Origin: Bradyrhizobium iriomotense
GTDB lineage: Bacteria; Pseudomonadota; Alphaproteobacteria; Rhizobiales; Xanthobacteraceae
NCBI RefSeq assembly: GCF_018129405.1
Contig: NZ_JAFCLP010000021.1
Span: 62,001-126,000 of the forward strand
Length of the DNA stretch: 64,000 bases
Direction of reading: 5' to 3'
The position numbers were made by a program, and so were the translations under genes. The notes beneath the pieces were generated by a model that was not told where the DNA came from, ran no database searches, and saw nothing but the letters and a program-made list of their open reading frames with translations. Below, piece by piece: positions 42,635-51,947 of this stretch (positions within the stretch are counted from its first letter, which is position 1; every line of letters begins with the position of its first letter).

Positions 42635-44663
42635 CGTCGTCGGTGCACTCGCCGTTCAGATAGGGATCGGCCGGCCGGAAGAATCGGCTGAAGCCGGGTC
42701 TGTCTACAGCGCTCCTTTGTGTCACGACGACGACCTTGGCGGCCGGTATTTCGCCGCATTCCTTGTTGGTTTTGCTGAAAAACTTCCGCTGCGGCGGGCC
42801 AGGCTTGATCCGCATCCGCGTGCCCGGAACCATCTTGGCGACGAGCAGGTCCGCGGTATCGAGCAGGCGCGTGTAACCGGGTTCGGTCTTCGGCAGGCTC
42901 TCGCCGCCCGGCGGCATCAGCTTCTCGGCCCCGAGGCCGCGCAGGCGCGTGCGCAGCCTGCCGGCGTCGGGATCTCCTGGATAGATCCAGCCGTCCTGCG
43001 ACAGCATGAATCGCAGCACCGTCCTGTCCTTCTCCGCATCCGACTGCCCCGCGTTCAGGCCGAAATCCGAATGGCAACCGACGCAATGCTTCTCGACGAG
43101 GCCCTTGCGCAACGTGGTGAGGCGAACGCTGTTCTGTGCATCCCTGGCGACGAAGGCCGCGAGCTGGTCGATCATCGCCGGGCTGCGCGTGTCGCACGGC
43201 AGCGGCTGAGGTAGCTCGCCGATGGCGCGATCGATCCGGATCACGGTCTGGTTCTTGTCTTCGACCAGCCAGATCGCGCCGTCCTCCGCGACCGTCATGC
43301 CGACCGGCGCGCCTTGCGGCCGCGCGCCGTTGACGCGGTGCCAGCCTGCGATCAACTCGTCGAACGGCGCGGCGGCGACCTCGCCGGCCTCGGTCTGAAA
43401 ACTGCGCGTCGGATCGGCCGCGCAGCTGACGTGATAGCGCACCGGCGGAGCGCTCGGCCTGGGAAAGCCGTGATCATCGACATCGTAGATGAGGAGACGG
43501 CTGCCGGTCGGACGATAGCCGTGCAGGCCGACCAGCAGCTTGCCTTCCAGCTCCGGAAATTTCGCACCGTGGTAATAGAGCATCGCGAGCGGCGCGCCAT
43601 GCGGCGGCATCAGCGAGAGCGGCGTCTTGTAGAGCGGATTGGCTGAGCAGAGCGATTTGTACGTGCCCGACTGCAGCACGAGCCTGAATTCGGGGCTCGG
43701 CGTCGACAGGTCGTAGCAATACGGCCAGCCGTAGTGCTTGCCCTGCTCGATCGCGTTGATCTCCTCGTTCGGCTTGAAGATGTCGGGCAGGTCGCGGGCG
43801 TTCTCGCCTTGCAGGAAGGCGTAGCCGGCATCAGGAAAGTTCGGGTGCAGCGCCAGCGCCATCGAGTTGCGCAGGCCGCGCGCGTAGACGGTGTGCGGCG
43901 GATCGGGATCGCCAGGCTTCAATGCCGGGAAGACGCCGCCGGCGGGCGGCGCGAACAGCCAGATCGCGGCCATCGCGGAGCCGCCTTCGGCCGCAGCGCA
44001 GGGTTTTGTGATCGGCGCCGGCGTGATGCAGTCGTCGCTGTGCGAGCCGACATTGACGAACAGCCGCCCGTTCCTGTCGAACACGAACTGCTTCAGCGGG
44101 TGCGCGCTCTCGGCGAGCCTCGTGCCATCAGGCAGCGTGATTCGGCGGCCCGGCATGTGACGGATGATGGTCTCGACCGTACCCCGCGGATTGTCGGCGA
44201 GCGGATCGAACCGGAAGATCGCCTCCGCGGTCGAGGCATAGAGCTTCCTGTCCGGACCGATGACGAGGCCGAACGGGTATTCGAGCCCCGTCAGCAGCAC
44301 CTTGAAGCGCTGCCCCTGGGGCGCATGCGGATCGAGCAGCAGCAGCCGCCCGTCGGTATGGCCCCAGCCGCCCATGTCGGCCACCACGAACAGGTCACGG
44401 CCAGGCACCTGGACGATCGAACGCGGGAATTTGAGGCTGTCCTCTTCGCTGGCGACGAGGCCGGCGCAAAATCCCGCCTTCATGTCGATCTGGATCCTGG
44501 GAAAAGCGAGGTCGGCGCTGCCGCAGGATTCCGTGCCGACCGCATAGCCGCTCTTCCTGATCGGCTCGGCCGAGGCCGACGCGAAGCCCAGCAACGCCCC
44601 GACCAAAACCGCTGCAAGCAAGCGCAAGCTTCGCCGTTCGCTCCCGAATGTGAACTGGTTCAC
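42591..44663 (-). CDS. PQQ-type sorbosone/glucose dehydrogenase-like protein with c-type haem motif
   Basis: A 690-residue exported protein. A signal peptide (LRLLAAVLVGALLGFASASA) is followed by a beta-propeller related to soluble glucose/sorbosone dehydrogenases (FPRSIVQVPGRDLFVVADMGG, VYARGLRNSMALALHP, NEEINAIEQGKHYGWPYC). The C-terminal part contains the haem-binding CVGCH (VEKHCVGCHSDFGLNAG), as in cytochrome-linked sugar dehydrogenases. The pair with the downstream propeller lactonase-like gene suggests stepwise oxidation of an aldose or sorbosone. The cofactor is inferred from family and not visible. Confidence 0.82.
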   Translation of the reverse strand: MNQFTFGSERRSLRLLAAVLVGALLGFASASAEPIRKSGYAVGTESCGSADLAFPRIQIDMKAGFCAGLVASEEDSLKFPRSIVQVPGRDLFVVADMGGWGHTDGRLLLLDPHAPQGQRFKVLLTGLEYPFGLVIGPDRKLYASTAEAIFRFDPLADNPRGTVETIIRHMPGRRITLPDGTRLAESAHPLKQFVFDRNGRLFVNVGSHSDDCITPAPITKPCAAAEGGSAMAAIWLFAPPAGGVFPALKPGDPDPPHTVYARGLRNSMALALHPNFPDAGYAFLQGENARDLPDIFKPNEEINAIEQGKHYGWPYCYDLSTPSPEFRLVLQSGTYKSLCSANPLYKTPLSLMPPHGAPLAMLYYHGAKFPELEGKLLVGLHGYRPTGSRLLIYDVDDHGFPRPSAPPVRYHVSCAADPTRSFQTEAGEVAAAPFDELIAGWHRVNGARPQGAPVGMTVAEDGAIWLVEDKNQTVIRIDRAIGELPQPLPCDTRSPAMIDQLAAFVARDAQNSVRLTTLRKGLVEKHCVGCHSDFGLNAGQSDAEKDRTVLRFMLSQDGWIYPGDPDAGRLRTRLRGLGAEKLMPPGGESLPKTEPGYTRLLDTADLLVAKMVPGTRMRIKPGPPQRKFFSKTNKECGEIPAAKVVVVTQRSAVDRPGFSRFFRPADPYLNGECTDDDGYYIRQEFLVPVQ

Positions 44664-44860
44664 GGTGCCCCCCGACGTCCCGGGGACGCTTGTTCCATGG
44701 CGCCTGGGCGCCGTCCAGTCATCACCCGCCTGTGATTAAACCTGTAACGACCTTAGTGCCGACCAATCTCCGTAGATTCCCTTACCGGGCTCGACCCGAA
44801 TGTTTCGCGAATGCTTGGGGTGGTATCGGTTTGCCGTCCCGCTTTCTACAGGAGGCGCTT

Positions 44861-45094
44861 ATGGTCCAGGTCTATTTTCACTGCTCCAACACCGAGGGCA
44901 CGCTGATCGACCGCTACGGCGCCGCCGTCGCCAATCTGACCGAGGCGCGCGACCGCGCCGCCCAGATCATGCACTCGATGATCCAGACGCCCGGTGCCGA
45001 AGACTGGCGCGACTGGGTGATCCATGTCAGCGATGACGACGGCGAGGAGATTTTCGATCTCCCCTTCACCGCCATGCTCGGCAAGCCGCACTGA
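44861..45094 (+). CDS. DUF6894 family small protein
   Basis: A 77-residue cytoplasmic protein beginning MVQVYFHCSNTEGTLIDRYG, with DLTEARDRAAQ-like NLTEARDRAAQIMHSMI and a C-terminal WVIHVSDDDGEEIFDLPF. This is the pattern of DUF6894, a small alpha/beta protein frequent in Rhizobiales. CAGGAGG stands 7 bases before the ATG at 44861; the longer frame to 44690 is not needed. A 58-residue ORF follows 10 bases downstream. No function is known. Confidence 0.85.
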   Translation: MVQVYFHCSNTEGTLIDRYGAAVANLTEARDRAAQIMHSMIQTPGAEDWRDWVIHVSDDDGEEIFDLPFTAMLGKPH

Positions 45095-45104
45095 GGTCGA
45101 TGCC

Positions 45105-45281
45105 ATGCTGCTCGCTTCACTGAGCCTGCTCCGCCAGCCCCTGACCTTCGTCGCCAGCAAATGGCAGACGCTGGTGAAGGTCGCCGGCAACCCCTACCGC
45201 CCCGAGCTGCACTACATGCGCGGGCCCGGTCCGAAATGGCGCGCCAAATATCAGGCCAGCCGGCTGGACCGCTCGCTCTGA
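45105..45281 (+). CDS. 58-residue basic protein following DUF6894
   Basis: Starts at an ATG preceded by GAGGTCGATGCC, 10 bases after the DUF6894 stop, and therefore probably in the same transcript. MLLASLSLLRQPLTFVASKW may form an amphipathic or membrane-associated helix. The remainder is Arg/Lys/Tyr rich (RGPGPKWRAKYQASRLDRSL). No family is recognised. A strong hairpin follows the gene. Confidence 0.55.
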   Translation: MLLASLSLLRQPLTFVASKWQTLVKVAGNPYRPELHYMRGPGPKWRAKYQASRLDRSL

Positions 45282-45309
45282 GCGCTTCGGCTAATTTCTG
45301 TCTCCTCCT

Positions 45310-45340
45310 CATCATGGCCGGGCTTGTCCCGGCCATGATG
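45310..45340. terminator. 13-bp perfect hairpin, bidirectional terminator or REP element
   Basis: CATCATGGCCGGG-CTTGT-CCCGGCCATGATG is perfect over 13 pairs. It lies between the convergent 58-residue gene and the enoyl-CoA hydratase gene. There is no long U-tract, so it may work as a dispersed REP-like element or transcript-stabilising hairpin in addition to any terminator role. Confidence 0.7.
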
Positions 45341-45362
45341 CGTTTGGGGACGGCAGCGCCCT

Positions 45363-46136
45363 TCACCGTCCCGTAAACCTCGCCTTGCGCTTCTCGACGA
45401 AGGCGGCGCGGCCTTCGATGGCATCCGCGCTCTTGCGGATCGTGGCCTGGAGCTCGATCTCGCGGCGGAACTGCGCTTCGTAGGTCGAATGCTCGCTCTC
45501 CTCGACCAGGCTGCGGGTTGCGACCAAAGCTCGCGTCGGGCCCTCCGCCAGGCGGCGTGCCAGCACCAACGCCTCGTCCATCAGCTTCGCATCGTCGACG
45601 ACCTGGCGCACTAGGCCGATCTCCTGGGCGCGTTCCGCCGTCAGCGGCTCGTTGAGCAGCATCAGCTCGAGCGCCCGCTGTCGGCCGACCAGGCGCGGCA
45701 GCAGCCAAGTCGAGCCGAGATCGGGCACCAGCGCGATGCGGCTGAATACCTGGATGAAGCTCGCCGAGCACGCCGCAACAATGATGTCGCCGGCCATCGC
45801 AAGGCTGAAGCCGCCGCCGGCCGCCACCCCGTTGACGGCGACGACGACGGGCACGCGGCATTCGCGCAGCGCCTTGAAGGCCGGCCAGTAGAACCGCATC
45901 ACGCCCGCCGCGATGTCCTCGCCGAGCGCCGCGGACGCCTTCAGGTTCTGGCCCGAGCAGAAGCCGCGCCCGGCGCCGGTGAGAATCAGGGCGCGCACGT
46001 CCTCATCCTGCGTCATCTCGGCGATGGCAGCGGCGAGCGCGCCAAGCAGGTCCGGCGTCATCGCGTTCAGGCACGCGGGCTCGTCGAGGGTCAGAATCCC
46101 GACGTCGCCATCCCGCGCTTGTTTCACACCTGCCAT
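45363..46136 (-). CDS. enoyl-CoA hydratase/isomerase family protein
   Basis: A 257-residue crotonase-fold enzyme. The oxyanion-hole sequence is VRALILTGAGRGFCSGQNLK, with the second half VVAVNGVAAGGGFSLAMAGD and the later PDLGSTWLLPRLVG. Family members hydrate or isomerise acyl-CoA double bonds in beta-oxidation or aromatic degradation. The glutamate normally found in GGGCELA is changed to GGGFSLA, so the reaction may be an isomerisation or a PaaG-type step rather than simple hydration (the PDLG..WLLPR segment is PaaG-like). GGGAG precedes the ATG at 46136. It stands alone on the minus strand. Confidence 0.85.
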   Translation of the reverse strand: MAGVKQARDGDVGILTLDEPACLNAMTPDLLGALAAAIAEMTQDEDVRALILTGAGRGFCSGQNLKASAALGEDIAAGVMRFYWPAFKALRECRVPVVVAVNGVAAGGGFSLAMAGDIIVAACSASFIQVFSRIALVPDLGSTWLLPRLVGRQRALELMLLNEPLTAERAQEIGLVRQVVDDAKLMDEALVLARRLAEGPTRALVATRSLVEESEHSTYEAQFRREIELQATIRKSADAIEGRAAFVEKRKARFTGR

Positions 46137-46253
46137 GTCGCGTCTCCCTTTGGATGTTCTCGTTGGCGGCAATGTGCCATTGTCCGCGCGCTCCGCCAAT
46201 GCGAAGCCTCGACGTCAACGCAACGAAGCCAAGACACGGACCAAGACGACATC

Positions 46254-47843
46254 ATGCCTCACCAGTTCAGCCTCGCCCAAACCGTCCGCAAGCCCGCCGT
46301 CAAGTCCAAGAGCGGCATCGTCGCTGCGCAGTCGCGGCGGGCGGCCGAAGTGGGAGCGCAGGTGCTGGCCGCAGGCGGCGATTGCGTCGACGCAATCGTG
46401 GCGACCACCTTTGCGCTGAACGTGCTGGAGCCCTGGAACAGCGGTATCGGCGGCGGCGGCGCGATGGTGCTCTACCGCGCCAGGGAAAATCGCTACGAGG
46501 TGATCGACTACGGCATGTGCGCACCGCAGAGCGTGCGCGCCACCGATTATCCCATCACCGGAGACCGCGTCGCGTCGGACCTGTTTCCGTGGCCACGGGT
46601 GAAGGACGATCGCAACGTTCACGGTCCCGCCGCGATCGCGGTGCCTGGTGTGGTCGCCGGCATGGAAGAGGCGCACCGTCGCCATGCCAGGATGCCATGG
46701 AAAGACCTGGTTGCGCCCGCCGTCGCACTCGCCGGCGAGGGTCTGCTGGCTGACTGGTGGACCACACTGACGATCGCGGGTTCGGCTGCAGATCTTCGGC
46801 GCTATCCCGCGAGCGCGGCAATGTTTCTGAAGGATGACCTGCCCCCGACCCCGCCCTGGAGCATCGAGGCTGAGACCCGGCTGCCGCAGGACAATTTGAA
46901 GGCGACGCTGTTGCACCTCGCCGAGGCCGGCCCGCGCGATTTCTACCAGGGCGATCTCGCCAAGAGCATCGCATCCGACATCAAGGCCGATGGCGGCTCG
47001 CTGTCGGTGGAGGATCTCGCAGCATTCCGCAGCCATCTGCGCGAGCCCCTGGCGATCCCCTATCGCGGCGGCAAGGTGTTTGCGACGCCGGAACTCACGG
47101 CCGGGCCGACCATGGCGCATGCGCTGCGCCTGCTGCAGGAAAACCTGAAGCCGTCAGGCACGCCCGACGCTGCCGCCTACGCCGAATATGCCGCCGCGCT
47201 GCAAGCCGCCTATCGCGAGCGGCTCAAGGACATGGGCGATGCCGACGGCAAGCGCTCACTCGGCGCGGAATATCTCGCGCCCGCCTGCACCACGCATTTC
47301 TCCGTGGTCGACCGCGACGGCAACATCGCGGCTGTGACGCAGACGCTGCTCTCGTCCTTCGGCTCGAAATATGTGACGCCGCACACCGGCATTCCCATGA
47401 ACAATGGCATCATGTGGTTTGATCCGACGCCGGGCACCACCAACTCGCTGGCTCCGGGCAAGCGCTGCCTCACCAACTACACGCCCGTCATCGCCGAGAC
47501 CAAGGACGGCAAGCGCCTTGCGGTCGGTGCCTCCGGCGGCCGCCGCATCCTGCCTTCGGTCATGCAACTCGTGTCCTTTGCGATGGATTTCGGCATGGAC
47601 CTCGATGCCGCCATCCATCAGCCCCGCATCGATTGCAGCGAAGGCGCGATCGTGCTCGGCGACACGCGGCTGCCGGCGGATGTACGTAAGGCTCTCGCGG
47701 CGCGCTTCGATTACAAGGAGGCGCCGGTGCAGACCCTGCCGCAGAAGTTCGCCTGCCCGAGCGCGGTGATGCGCGACGGCGAGCTCAACTCCGGTGCAGT
47801 CGAGATCTTCCAGCCCTGGGCCGATGCGGTGGCGGAGGCCTGA
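46254..47843 (+). CDS. gamma-glutamyltransferase family protein
   Basis: A 529-residue Ntn-hydrolase proenzyme that cleaves itself at a Thr to give two subunits. KSKSGIVAAQSRRAAEVG and AGGDCVDAIVATTFALNVLEP are the family's N-terminal signatures. The autocatalytic Thr is Thr346 in PACTTHFSVVDRDGNIAAVTQ, and GSPGGRRI-like ASGGRRILPSVMQ binds the gamma-glutamyl group. There is no signal peptide, so it should be cytoplasmic, unlike the E. coli periplasmic enzyme. Together with the later FAD oxidase it could take part in gamma-glutamylated amine breakdown. Confidence 0.88.
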   Translation: MPHQFSLAQTVRKPAVKSKSGIVAAQSRRAAEVGAQVLAAGGDCVDAIVATTFALNVLEPWNSGIGGGGAMVLYRARENRYEVIDYGMCAPQSVRATDYPITGDRVASDLFPWPRVKDDRNVHGPAAIAVPGVVAGMEEAHRRHARMPWKDLVAPAVALAGEGLLADWWTTLTIAGSAADLRRYPASAAMFLKDDLPPTPPWSIEAETRLPQDNLKATLLHLAEAGPRDFYQGDLAKSIASDIKADGGSLSVEDLAAFRSHLREPLAIPYRGGKVFATPELTAGPTMAHALRLLQENLKPSGTPDAAAYAEYAAALQAAYRERLKDMGDADGKRSLGAEYLAPACTTHFSVVDRDGNIAAVTQTLLSSFGSKYVTPHTGIPMNNGIMWFDPTPGTTNSLAPGKRCLTNYTPVIAETKDGKRLAVGASGGRRILPSVMQLVSFAMDFGMDLDAAIHQPRIDCSEGAIVLGDTRLPADVRKALAARFDYKEAPVQTLPQKFACPSAVMRDGELNSGAVEIFQPWADAVAEA

Positions 47844-47969
47844 GTCCGTTTGACGAAAGAGCGTGCCAGTGAATCGCGGGCACGTCGCAAGCGAGCAGGT
47901 GCTAGCATGCGTTGAGCCGATGCGCGATCGCGCACCTCCGCGAGCGTCACGACTCCTCCACATTTGCAG

Positions 47970-47994
47970 GGAACTTAGCTGCACGTCGTCCGTT
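47970..47994 (+). promoter_or_regulatory. EcfG (general stress sigma) type promoter
   Basis: GGAAC at 47970-47974, a 16-base spacer and CGTT at 47991-47994 match the alphaproteobacterial EcfG consensus (GGAAC-N16/17-CGTT). It lies 40 bases upstream of the ATG of the small His-rich exported protein. A perfect 8-bp hairpin GTCCGTTC-ATT-GAACGGAC (47988-48006) overlaps the -10 element and the start of the transcript. Confidence 0.6.
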
Positions 47995-48033
47995 CATTGA
48001 ACGGACAAGTGCGCTCGCCCTACTGGAGGACAC

Positions 48034-48264
48034 ATGAAGAAACTTGCGCTCGCCGCGTCGCTGATCGTTGCAGCCGGCCTTACACTCACCAGTCCTGTGC
48101 TGGCCAAGGGAGGCCATGGCGGCGGACACGGTCATGGTCACGGTCATGGCCATTCGATGGGCCATCATTACCATGGCACGCCGCCCGGATGGTCGCATGG
48201 ACGCAAGGTCGGCTGGCGCGGATACGGGTGCCCGCCCGGGCTGTGGAAGCAGGGCCGCTGCTGA
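48034..48264 (+). CDS. small exported Gly/His-rich protein
   Basis: A 76-residue protein. The signal peptide is MKKLALAASLIVAAGLTLTSPVLA. The mature part starts KGGHGGGHGHGHGHGHSMGHHYHG, a metal-binding-like histidine run, and ends GYGCPPGLWKQGRC with two cysteines. It probably binds Ni, Co, Cu or Zn in the periplasm. GGAGGA precedes the ATG, an EcfG-type promoter lies upstream and a hairpin terminator downstream, so it is a self-contained stress-induced unit. Confidence 0.82.
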   Translation: MKKLALAASLIVAAGLTLTSPVLAKGGHGGGHGHGHGHGHSMGHHYHGTPPGWSHGRKVGWRGYGCPPGLWKQGRC

Positions 48265-48283
48265 CGCAATCTGCAATTCCTGC

Positions 48284-48316
48284 AAGGCGCCGCCCCTGAC
48301 AAGGCGGCGCCTTCTT
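48284..48316. terminator. 11-bp hairpin terminator after the His-rich gene
   Basis: AAGGCGCCGCC and GGCGGCGCCTT form 11 pairs around an 8-base loop, followed by CTTC. It lies 20 bases after the His-rich protein stop and reaches the convergent oxidase stop, so it may serve both strands. Confidence 0.65.
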
Positions 48317-49599
48317 CATATGCCGAGCCGGTCCCGCACGCGGCCCGCGATCACCGCCGTCGTCACGCCGACCGGCCAGAACGCATGCATCGGAATCGGC
48401 TTGATGCCTGATATGGGCATGTCGATCTCGGCCTTGACGCCACCGATCAGCCGGCGGGCGAGTTGCGCGCCCATCGCGGTCGAGAGCGCAACGCCGCGGC
48501 CGTTGCAGCCGAGCGAGATCAGGATGCTTTCCGCGGGCTCGTGCACGTGCGGATAATGATCCCCGGTGATGGCGAGCCGGCTGTTCCAGCCATGGGTCCA
48601 GGCGACGCCCTTGATCTGGGGCCACAGCCTCTCCGCATAACGCATGAGATAGGCGACGTCGTGCGGCGAGTTGATCCAGCGCATCGGGCCGCGGCCGCCC
48701 ATCAGCAGGCGGTTCTGCTGATCGATGCGGTAGTAGACGGTGATATGGCCGCTCTCGTAGAGCACGGGACGCGTCGGCATGATCGAACGGGCGACCTCGT
48801 CGGACAACGGCGCGGTAGCGGCGATCGAGGAAAACACCGGCACGATGGTGCGGCGGAGCGCCGGCCAGAGATCGTCGGTGAAGCCGTTGGTCGCAAGCAG
48901 CACTTTGTCCGCATGCACGACCGCGCGCGGCGTCTCGATACGCCAGCGCACACCGTCACGGCGCAATGACAGCGCCGGCGTCTCGCCATGCACCTTCGCG
49001 CCCGCGGAGATCGCGGCGCGTGCGAGGCCACGGGCATAGCTGAGGGGATGCAGGTCGCCGCCGCGGGCATCAAGCATGGCGCCGACATAGCGGTCGGTGC
49101 CGGTCATCTCGCGCAGTTGCTCGCGGTTCAGATACGTCACGGGCATGCCACGGCGGATGCATTGCTGCGCGGTGGTTTCGATCGCAGCAGCGCTGGCCAA
49201 ATGATAGGCCGCGCGCAGCGTGCCGTTCTGCCGCGCGTCGCACGGGATCTGGTAGCGGCGGATCAAATCGTGCGTGAAGTTCGTCGTGCCGTAGGAGAAC
49301 TCGATCATGCGGCGGCCGAGCTCAGCGCCGAAATCCGCTTCGATCTGATCGGGGTCGTGCTTCAATCCGGGATTGGTGTGGCCGCCATTGTTGCCGGATG
49401 CGCCCCATCCCGGCTCCTGCGCCTCCAGCACCAGCGCCTCGACGCCCTGCTCGGCGAGATGCAGTGCCGTGGACAGGCCGGTGTAGCCGCCGCCGATGAT
49501 GGCGACGGACACGGTCTTGTCGACGTCGAGCGGCGGCGTCGCGACCGGCGCGACCGCGGTGTCGGCATAAAGCGAGGGCGGCAGAGGCAGGCGCGTCAT
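48316..49599 (-). CDS. FAD-dependent amine/amino acid oxidase (PuuB/DAO-like)
   Basis: A 427-residue DAO-fold oxidoreductase. The Rossmann FAD motif is VAIIGGGYTGLSTALHLAEQG, followed by EAQEPGWGASGNNGGHTNPG, which matches gamma-glutamylputrescine oxidase-like enzymes in which this segment covalently or closely binds FAD. The C-terminal WTHGWNSRLAITGDHYPHV and GCNGRGVALSTAMG are also typical. It should oxidise an amine or N-substituted glycine, releasing an aldehyde and H2O2. The next gene on the same strand is the ATPase of an amino acid transporter, 12 bases away, so uptake and oxidation are co-expressed. Confidence 0.85.
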   Translation of the reverse strand: MTRLPLPPSLYADTAVAPVATPPLDVDKTVSVAIIGGGYTGLSTALHLAEQGVEALVLEAQEPGWGASGNNGGHTNPGLKHDPDQIEADFGAELGRRMIEFSYGTTNFTHDLIRRYQIPCDARQNGTLRAAYHLASAAAIETTAQQCIRRGMPVTYLNREQLREMTGTDRYVGAMLDARGGDLHPLSYARGLARAAISAGAKVHGETPALSLRRDGVRWRIETPRAVVHADKVLLATNGFTDDLWPALRRTIVPVFSSIAATAPLSDEVARSIMPTRPVLYESGHITVYYRIDQQNRLLMGGRGPMRWINSPHDVAYLMRYAERLWPQIKGVAWTHGWNSRLAITGDHYPHVHEPAESILISLGCNGRGVALSTAMGAQLARRLIGGVKAEIDMPISGIKPIPMHAFWPVGVTTAVIAGRVRDRLGI

Positions 49600-49611
49600 G
49601 GCGAAGTCCGG

Positions 49612-50343
49612 TCAGAGCGGATGCAGCACGCGGCGCAAGAAGTCCTGCGTGCGCGCGTGCTGCGGTTGATTGAGCACCGATTTCGCCGGCCCCTGCTCGA
49701 CGATGACACCGCCGTCGATGAACAGCACGCGATCGGCGACGTCGCGGGCAAAGCCCATCTCGTGGGTGACGACCACCATGGTCATGCCGTCGTCGGCGAG
49801 CTTGCGCATCACGCCGAGGACGTCGCCGACGAGCTCGGGATCGAGCGCCGAGGTCGGCTCGTCGAACAGGATCGCCTTGGGCTGCATCGCCAACGCCCGC
49901 GCAATCGCGACGCGCTGCTGCTGGCCGCCGGAGAGCTGCGGCGGATGGGCGTCGGCCTTCTCGGCCAGCCCGACCTGCGCGAGCAGCGCGCGGCCGCGCT
50001 CCAGCACCTGGGCTCGCGGCTCCTTCTTCACGAAGAGCGGACCCTCGACGACGTTCTCCAGCGCCGTCCGGTGCGGGAACAGGTTGAAGCGCTGGAACAC
50101 CATCGAGACCTGGGTGCGGATGTTCACGATCGACGGCGCGTCGCGATCGACCTTCAATCCCTCGACGCTGATCTCGCCGCGATCGTAGCTTTCGAGCCCG
50201 TTGATGCAGCGAAGAATGGTCGACTTGCCGGAGCCTGACGGCCCGATGATGCAGACCACCTCGCCCTTCTCGACGGAAGCCGTGATGCCCTTGAGCACCT
50301 CGACCTTGCCAAAACTCTTGTGGACGTCGTTCAGCTCGATCAT
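49612..50343 (-). CDS. polar amino acid ABC transporter ATP-binding subunit
   Basis: A 243-residue ATPase of the HisP/GlnQ type: Walker [20 protein letters not shown]-loop [10 protein letters not shown], signature [15 protein letters not shown], Walker [17 protein letters not shown] and VTHEMGFA. The ATG at 50343 overlaps the permease stop as ATGA; the frame extends further upstream only as a shadow of the permease gene. It should power uptake of an amino acid or amine. Confidence 0.92.
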   Translation of the reverse strand: MIELNDVHKSFGKVEVLKGITASVEKGEVVCIIGPSGSGKSTILRCINGLESYDRGEISVEGLKVDRDAPSIVNIRTQVSMVFQRFNLFPHRTALENVVEGPLFVKKEPRAQVLERGRALLAQVGLAEKADAHPPQLSGGQQQRVAIARALAMQPKAILFDEPTSALDPELVGDVLGVMRKLADDGMTMVVVTHEMGFARDVADRVLFIDGGVIVEQGPAKSVLNQPQHARTQDFLRRVLHPL

Positions 50344-50993
50344 CGCTTGCCGGCCCGCTTCTCGAAATGACGAACCAGCAGGATCAGCGGGATGCTCATC
50401 GTGAGATACATCAGCGCAACCAGCGTGAACACGCTGGTGTTCTTGAAGGTCGAGGACGCGATCAGCTTGCCCTGCAGCGCAAGCTCGGCAACCGTGATGG
50501 TCGAGGCCTGCGAGGAGTCCTTCAGCATCATGATCATGACGTTGCCGTAGGGCGGCAGCACGATTCGCACGGCCTGCGGCAGCACCACGCGGCGCATGGT
50601 GAGCCACCAGCCCATGCCGATCGACTGCGCCGCCTCGATCTGGCCCTTGTCGATGGCCTCGATGCCGGCACGGAAGTTTTCCGCCTGATAGGCCGAATAG
50701 GCGATGCCGAGCCCGAGGATGGCGGCCTGCAAGGCCGACAGCGTGACGCCGAGATCGGGCATCACGAAGTAGAGATAGAACAAGAGCACGATGATCGGGA
50801 TGCCGCGGATCACGTTGATCAGGCTGGCGCTGAGCATCGACAGCGCCTTGATGCCGGAGACCCGCATCATCGCCCAGACGAGGCCGAGCACGGTCGAGAG
50901 CAGCAGCGAGCCGATGGTGACGACGATCGTCAATGCGACGCCGTTCATCAGGATCGGGAAGAACTCGGCGGCGTCGTGCCAGAAGCCTTTCAT
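50340..50993 (-). CDS. polar amino acid ABC transporter permease (HisMQ-like)
   Basis: A 217-residue inner-membrane permease. It has about five helices starting [24 protein letters not shown], and the ATPase-contacting EAA loop [28 protein letters not shown]. The ATG at 50993 follows GAAGG. It lies between the binding-protein gene and the ATPase gene, and only one permease is present, so it should work as a homodimer. Confidence 0.92.
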   Translation of the reverse strand: MKGFWHDAAEFFPILMNGVALTIVVTIGSLLLSTVLGLVWAMMRVSGIKALSMLSASLINVIRGIPIIVLLFYLYFVMPDLGVTLSALQAAILGLGIAYSAYQAENFRAGIEAIDKGQIEAAQSIGMGWWLTMRRVVLPQAVRIVLPPYGNVMIMMLKDSSQASTITVAELALQGKLIASSTFKNTSVFTLVALMYLTMSIPLILLVRHFEKRAGKR

Positions 50994-51025
50994 CGGGCAG
51001 CCTTCGATCGATCGGGTCTTGCCAA

Positions 51026-51784
51026 TCAGCCCTGCGCCTTCTGGCCCCATTTCTCGAGGATCTTGTCGATGGTGCCGTTGGCCTTCAGCTTTGCCAGCGA
51101 CGCGTTGATCTTGCCGAGCAGCGCGCTCTCGCCCTTGCGCACGCCGATGCCGACCGAGCCGACGGTGACGGGCTTGTAGCTGTCGACGAGACGCACGTCG
51201 GGGAAACCGCCCTGCTTCAGGTTATAGGCGAGGATGGGATAGTCGGCGAAGCCAGCCTTGAGACGGCCGGTGTTCACGTCGCGCAGGATGTCGGGGATGG
51301 TGTCGTAGGCCTTCACGTCCGCGAACAGGCCGGACTTCTTCAGCGCATCGACGAAGGCGGTGCCTACTTGCGCGCCGACCGTCTCGCCCTTCAGATCCTC
51401 CTGTGCAGCGTAGGCCTTGGCATCGCCCTTCGGCACCACGAGGCCTTCACCGTAGGTGTAGATCGGGTCTGAGAAATCGACGACCTCCTTGCGCGGCGCG
51501 GTGATGAACATCGCAGCCGCAATGATGTCGATTTTGCTCGAGGTCAGCGACGGGATCAGCGCCGAGAACGCCATCGGCTCGATCTGCACGTTGAGGCCGG
51601 CGTCCTTGCCGACCTCGGTGATGATATCGACCATGATGCCCTGGATGGTGTTGGTCTTGGTGTCGAGGAAGGTGAAGGGAATGCCTGTCGGCGTCGAGCC
51701 GACCTTCAGCACCTGCTGCGCCGAGCCGGGCGCGGCGGCAAACAGCGCGAGTGCCGCAACGGCGGCCTGAGCAAAACGCTTCAT
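51026..51784 (-). CDS. family 3 amino acid ABC transporter substrate-binding protein
   Basis: A 252-residue periplasmic receptor. After the signal peptide [22 protein letters not shown] it starts [17 protein letters not shown], with the family's INGFMVDL-like [18 protein letters not shown] and [33 protein letters not shown] precedes the ATG at 51784. It heads the transporter operon, about 160 bases from the divergent XRE-cupin regulator, whose candidate operators lie in the gap. Confidence 0.92.
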   Translation of the reverse strand: MKRFAQAAVAALALFAAAPGSAQQVLKVGSTPTGIPFTFLDTKTNTIQGIMVDIITEVGKDAGLNVQIEPMAFSALIPSLTSSKIDIIAAAMFITAPRKEVVDFSDPIYTYGEGLVVPKGDAKAYAAQEDLKGETVGAQVGTAFVDALKKSGLFADVKAYDTIPDILRDVNTGRLKAGFADYPILAYNLKQGGFPDVRLVDSYKPVTVGSVGIGVRKGESALLGKINASLAKLKANGTIDKILEKWGQKAQG

Positions 51785-51866
51785 CACATCCCCCTTTGGG
51801 TCCGGCCCATGGCGGCGCTCGCGGATGTCTTGATCGCAGACGTTGCGGGCCAAGCCGTTTCGGCCT

Positions 51867-51933
51867 ATTTTCACCAATATGAAAATTTGGTCACACTTTC
51901 GCGGGTGATGCAAGCGGTTTTCATGCACATGAA
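51867..51933. promoter_or_regulatory. two TTTTCA...TGAA inverted repeats, candidate XRE-cupin operators
   Basis: ATTTTCA-CCAATA-TGAAAAT (51867-51886) is a perfect 7-bp inverted repeat. TTTTCAT-GCAC-ATGAA (51918-51933) repeats the half-site, 51 bases further on. Both lie between the divergent transporter operon and the XRE-cupin gene, where such a regulator usually acts. Confidence 0.55.
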
Positions 51934-51947
51934 GGAAGCGGTTTGAC

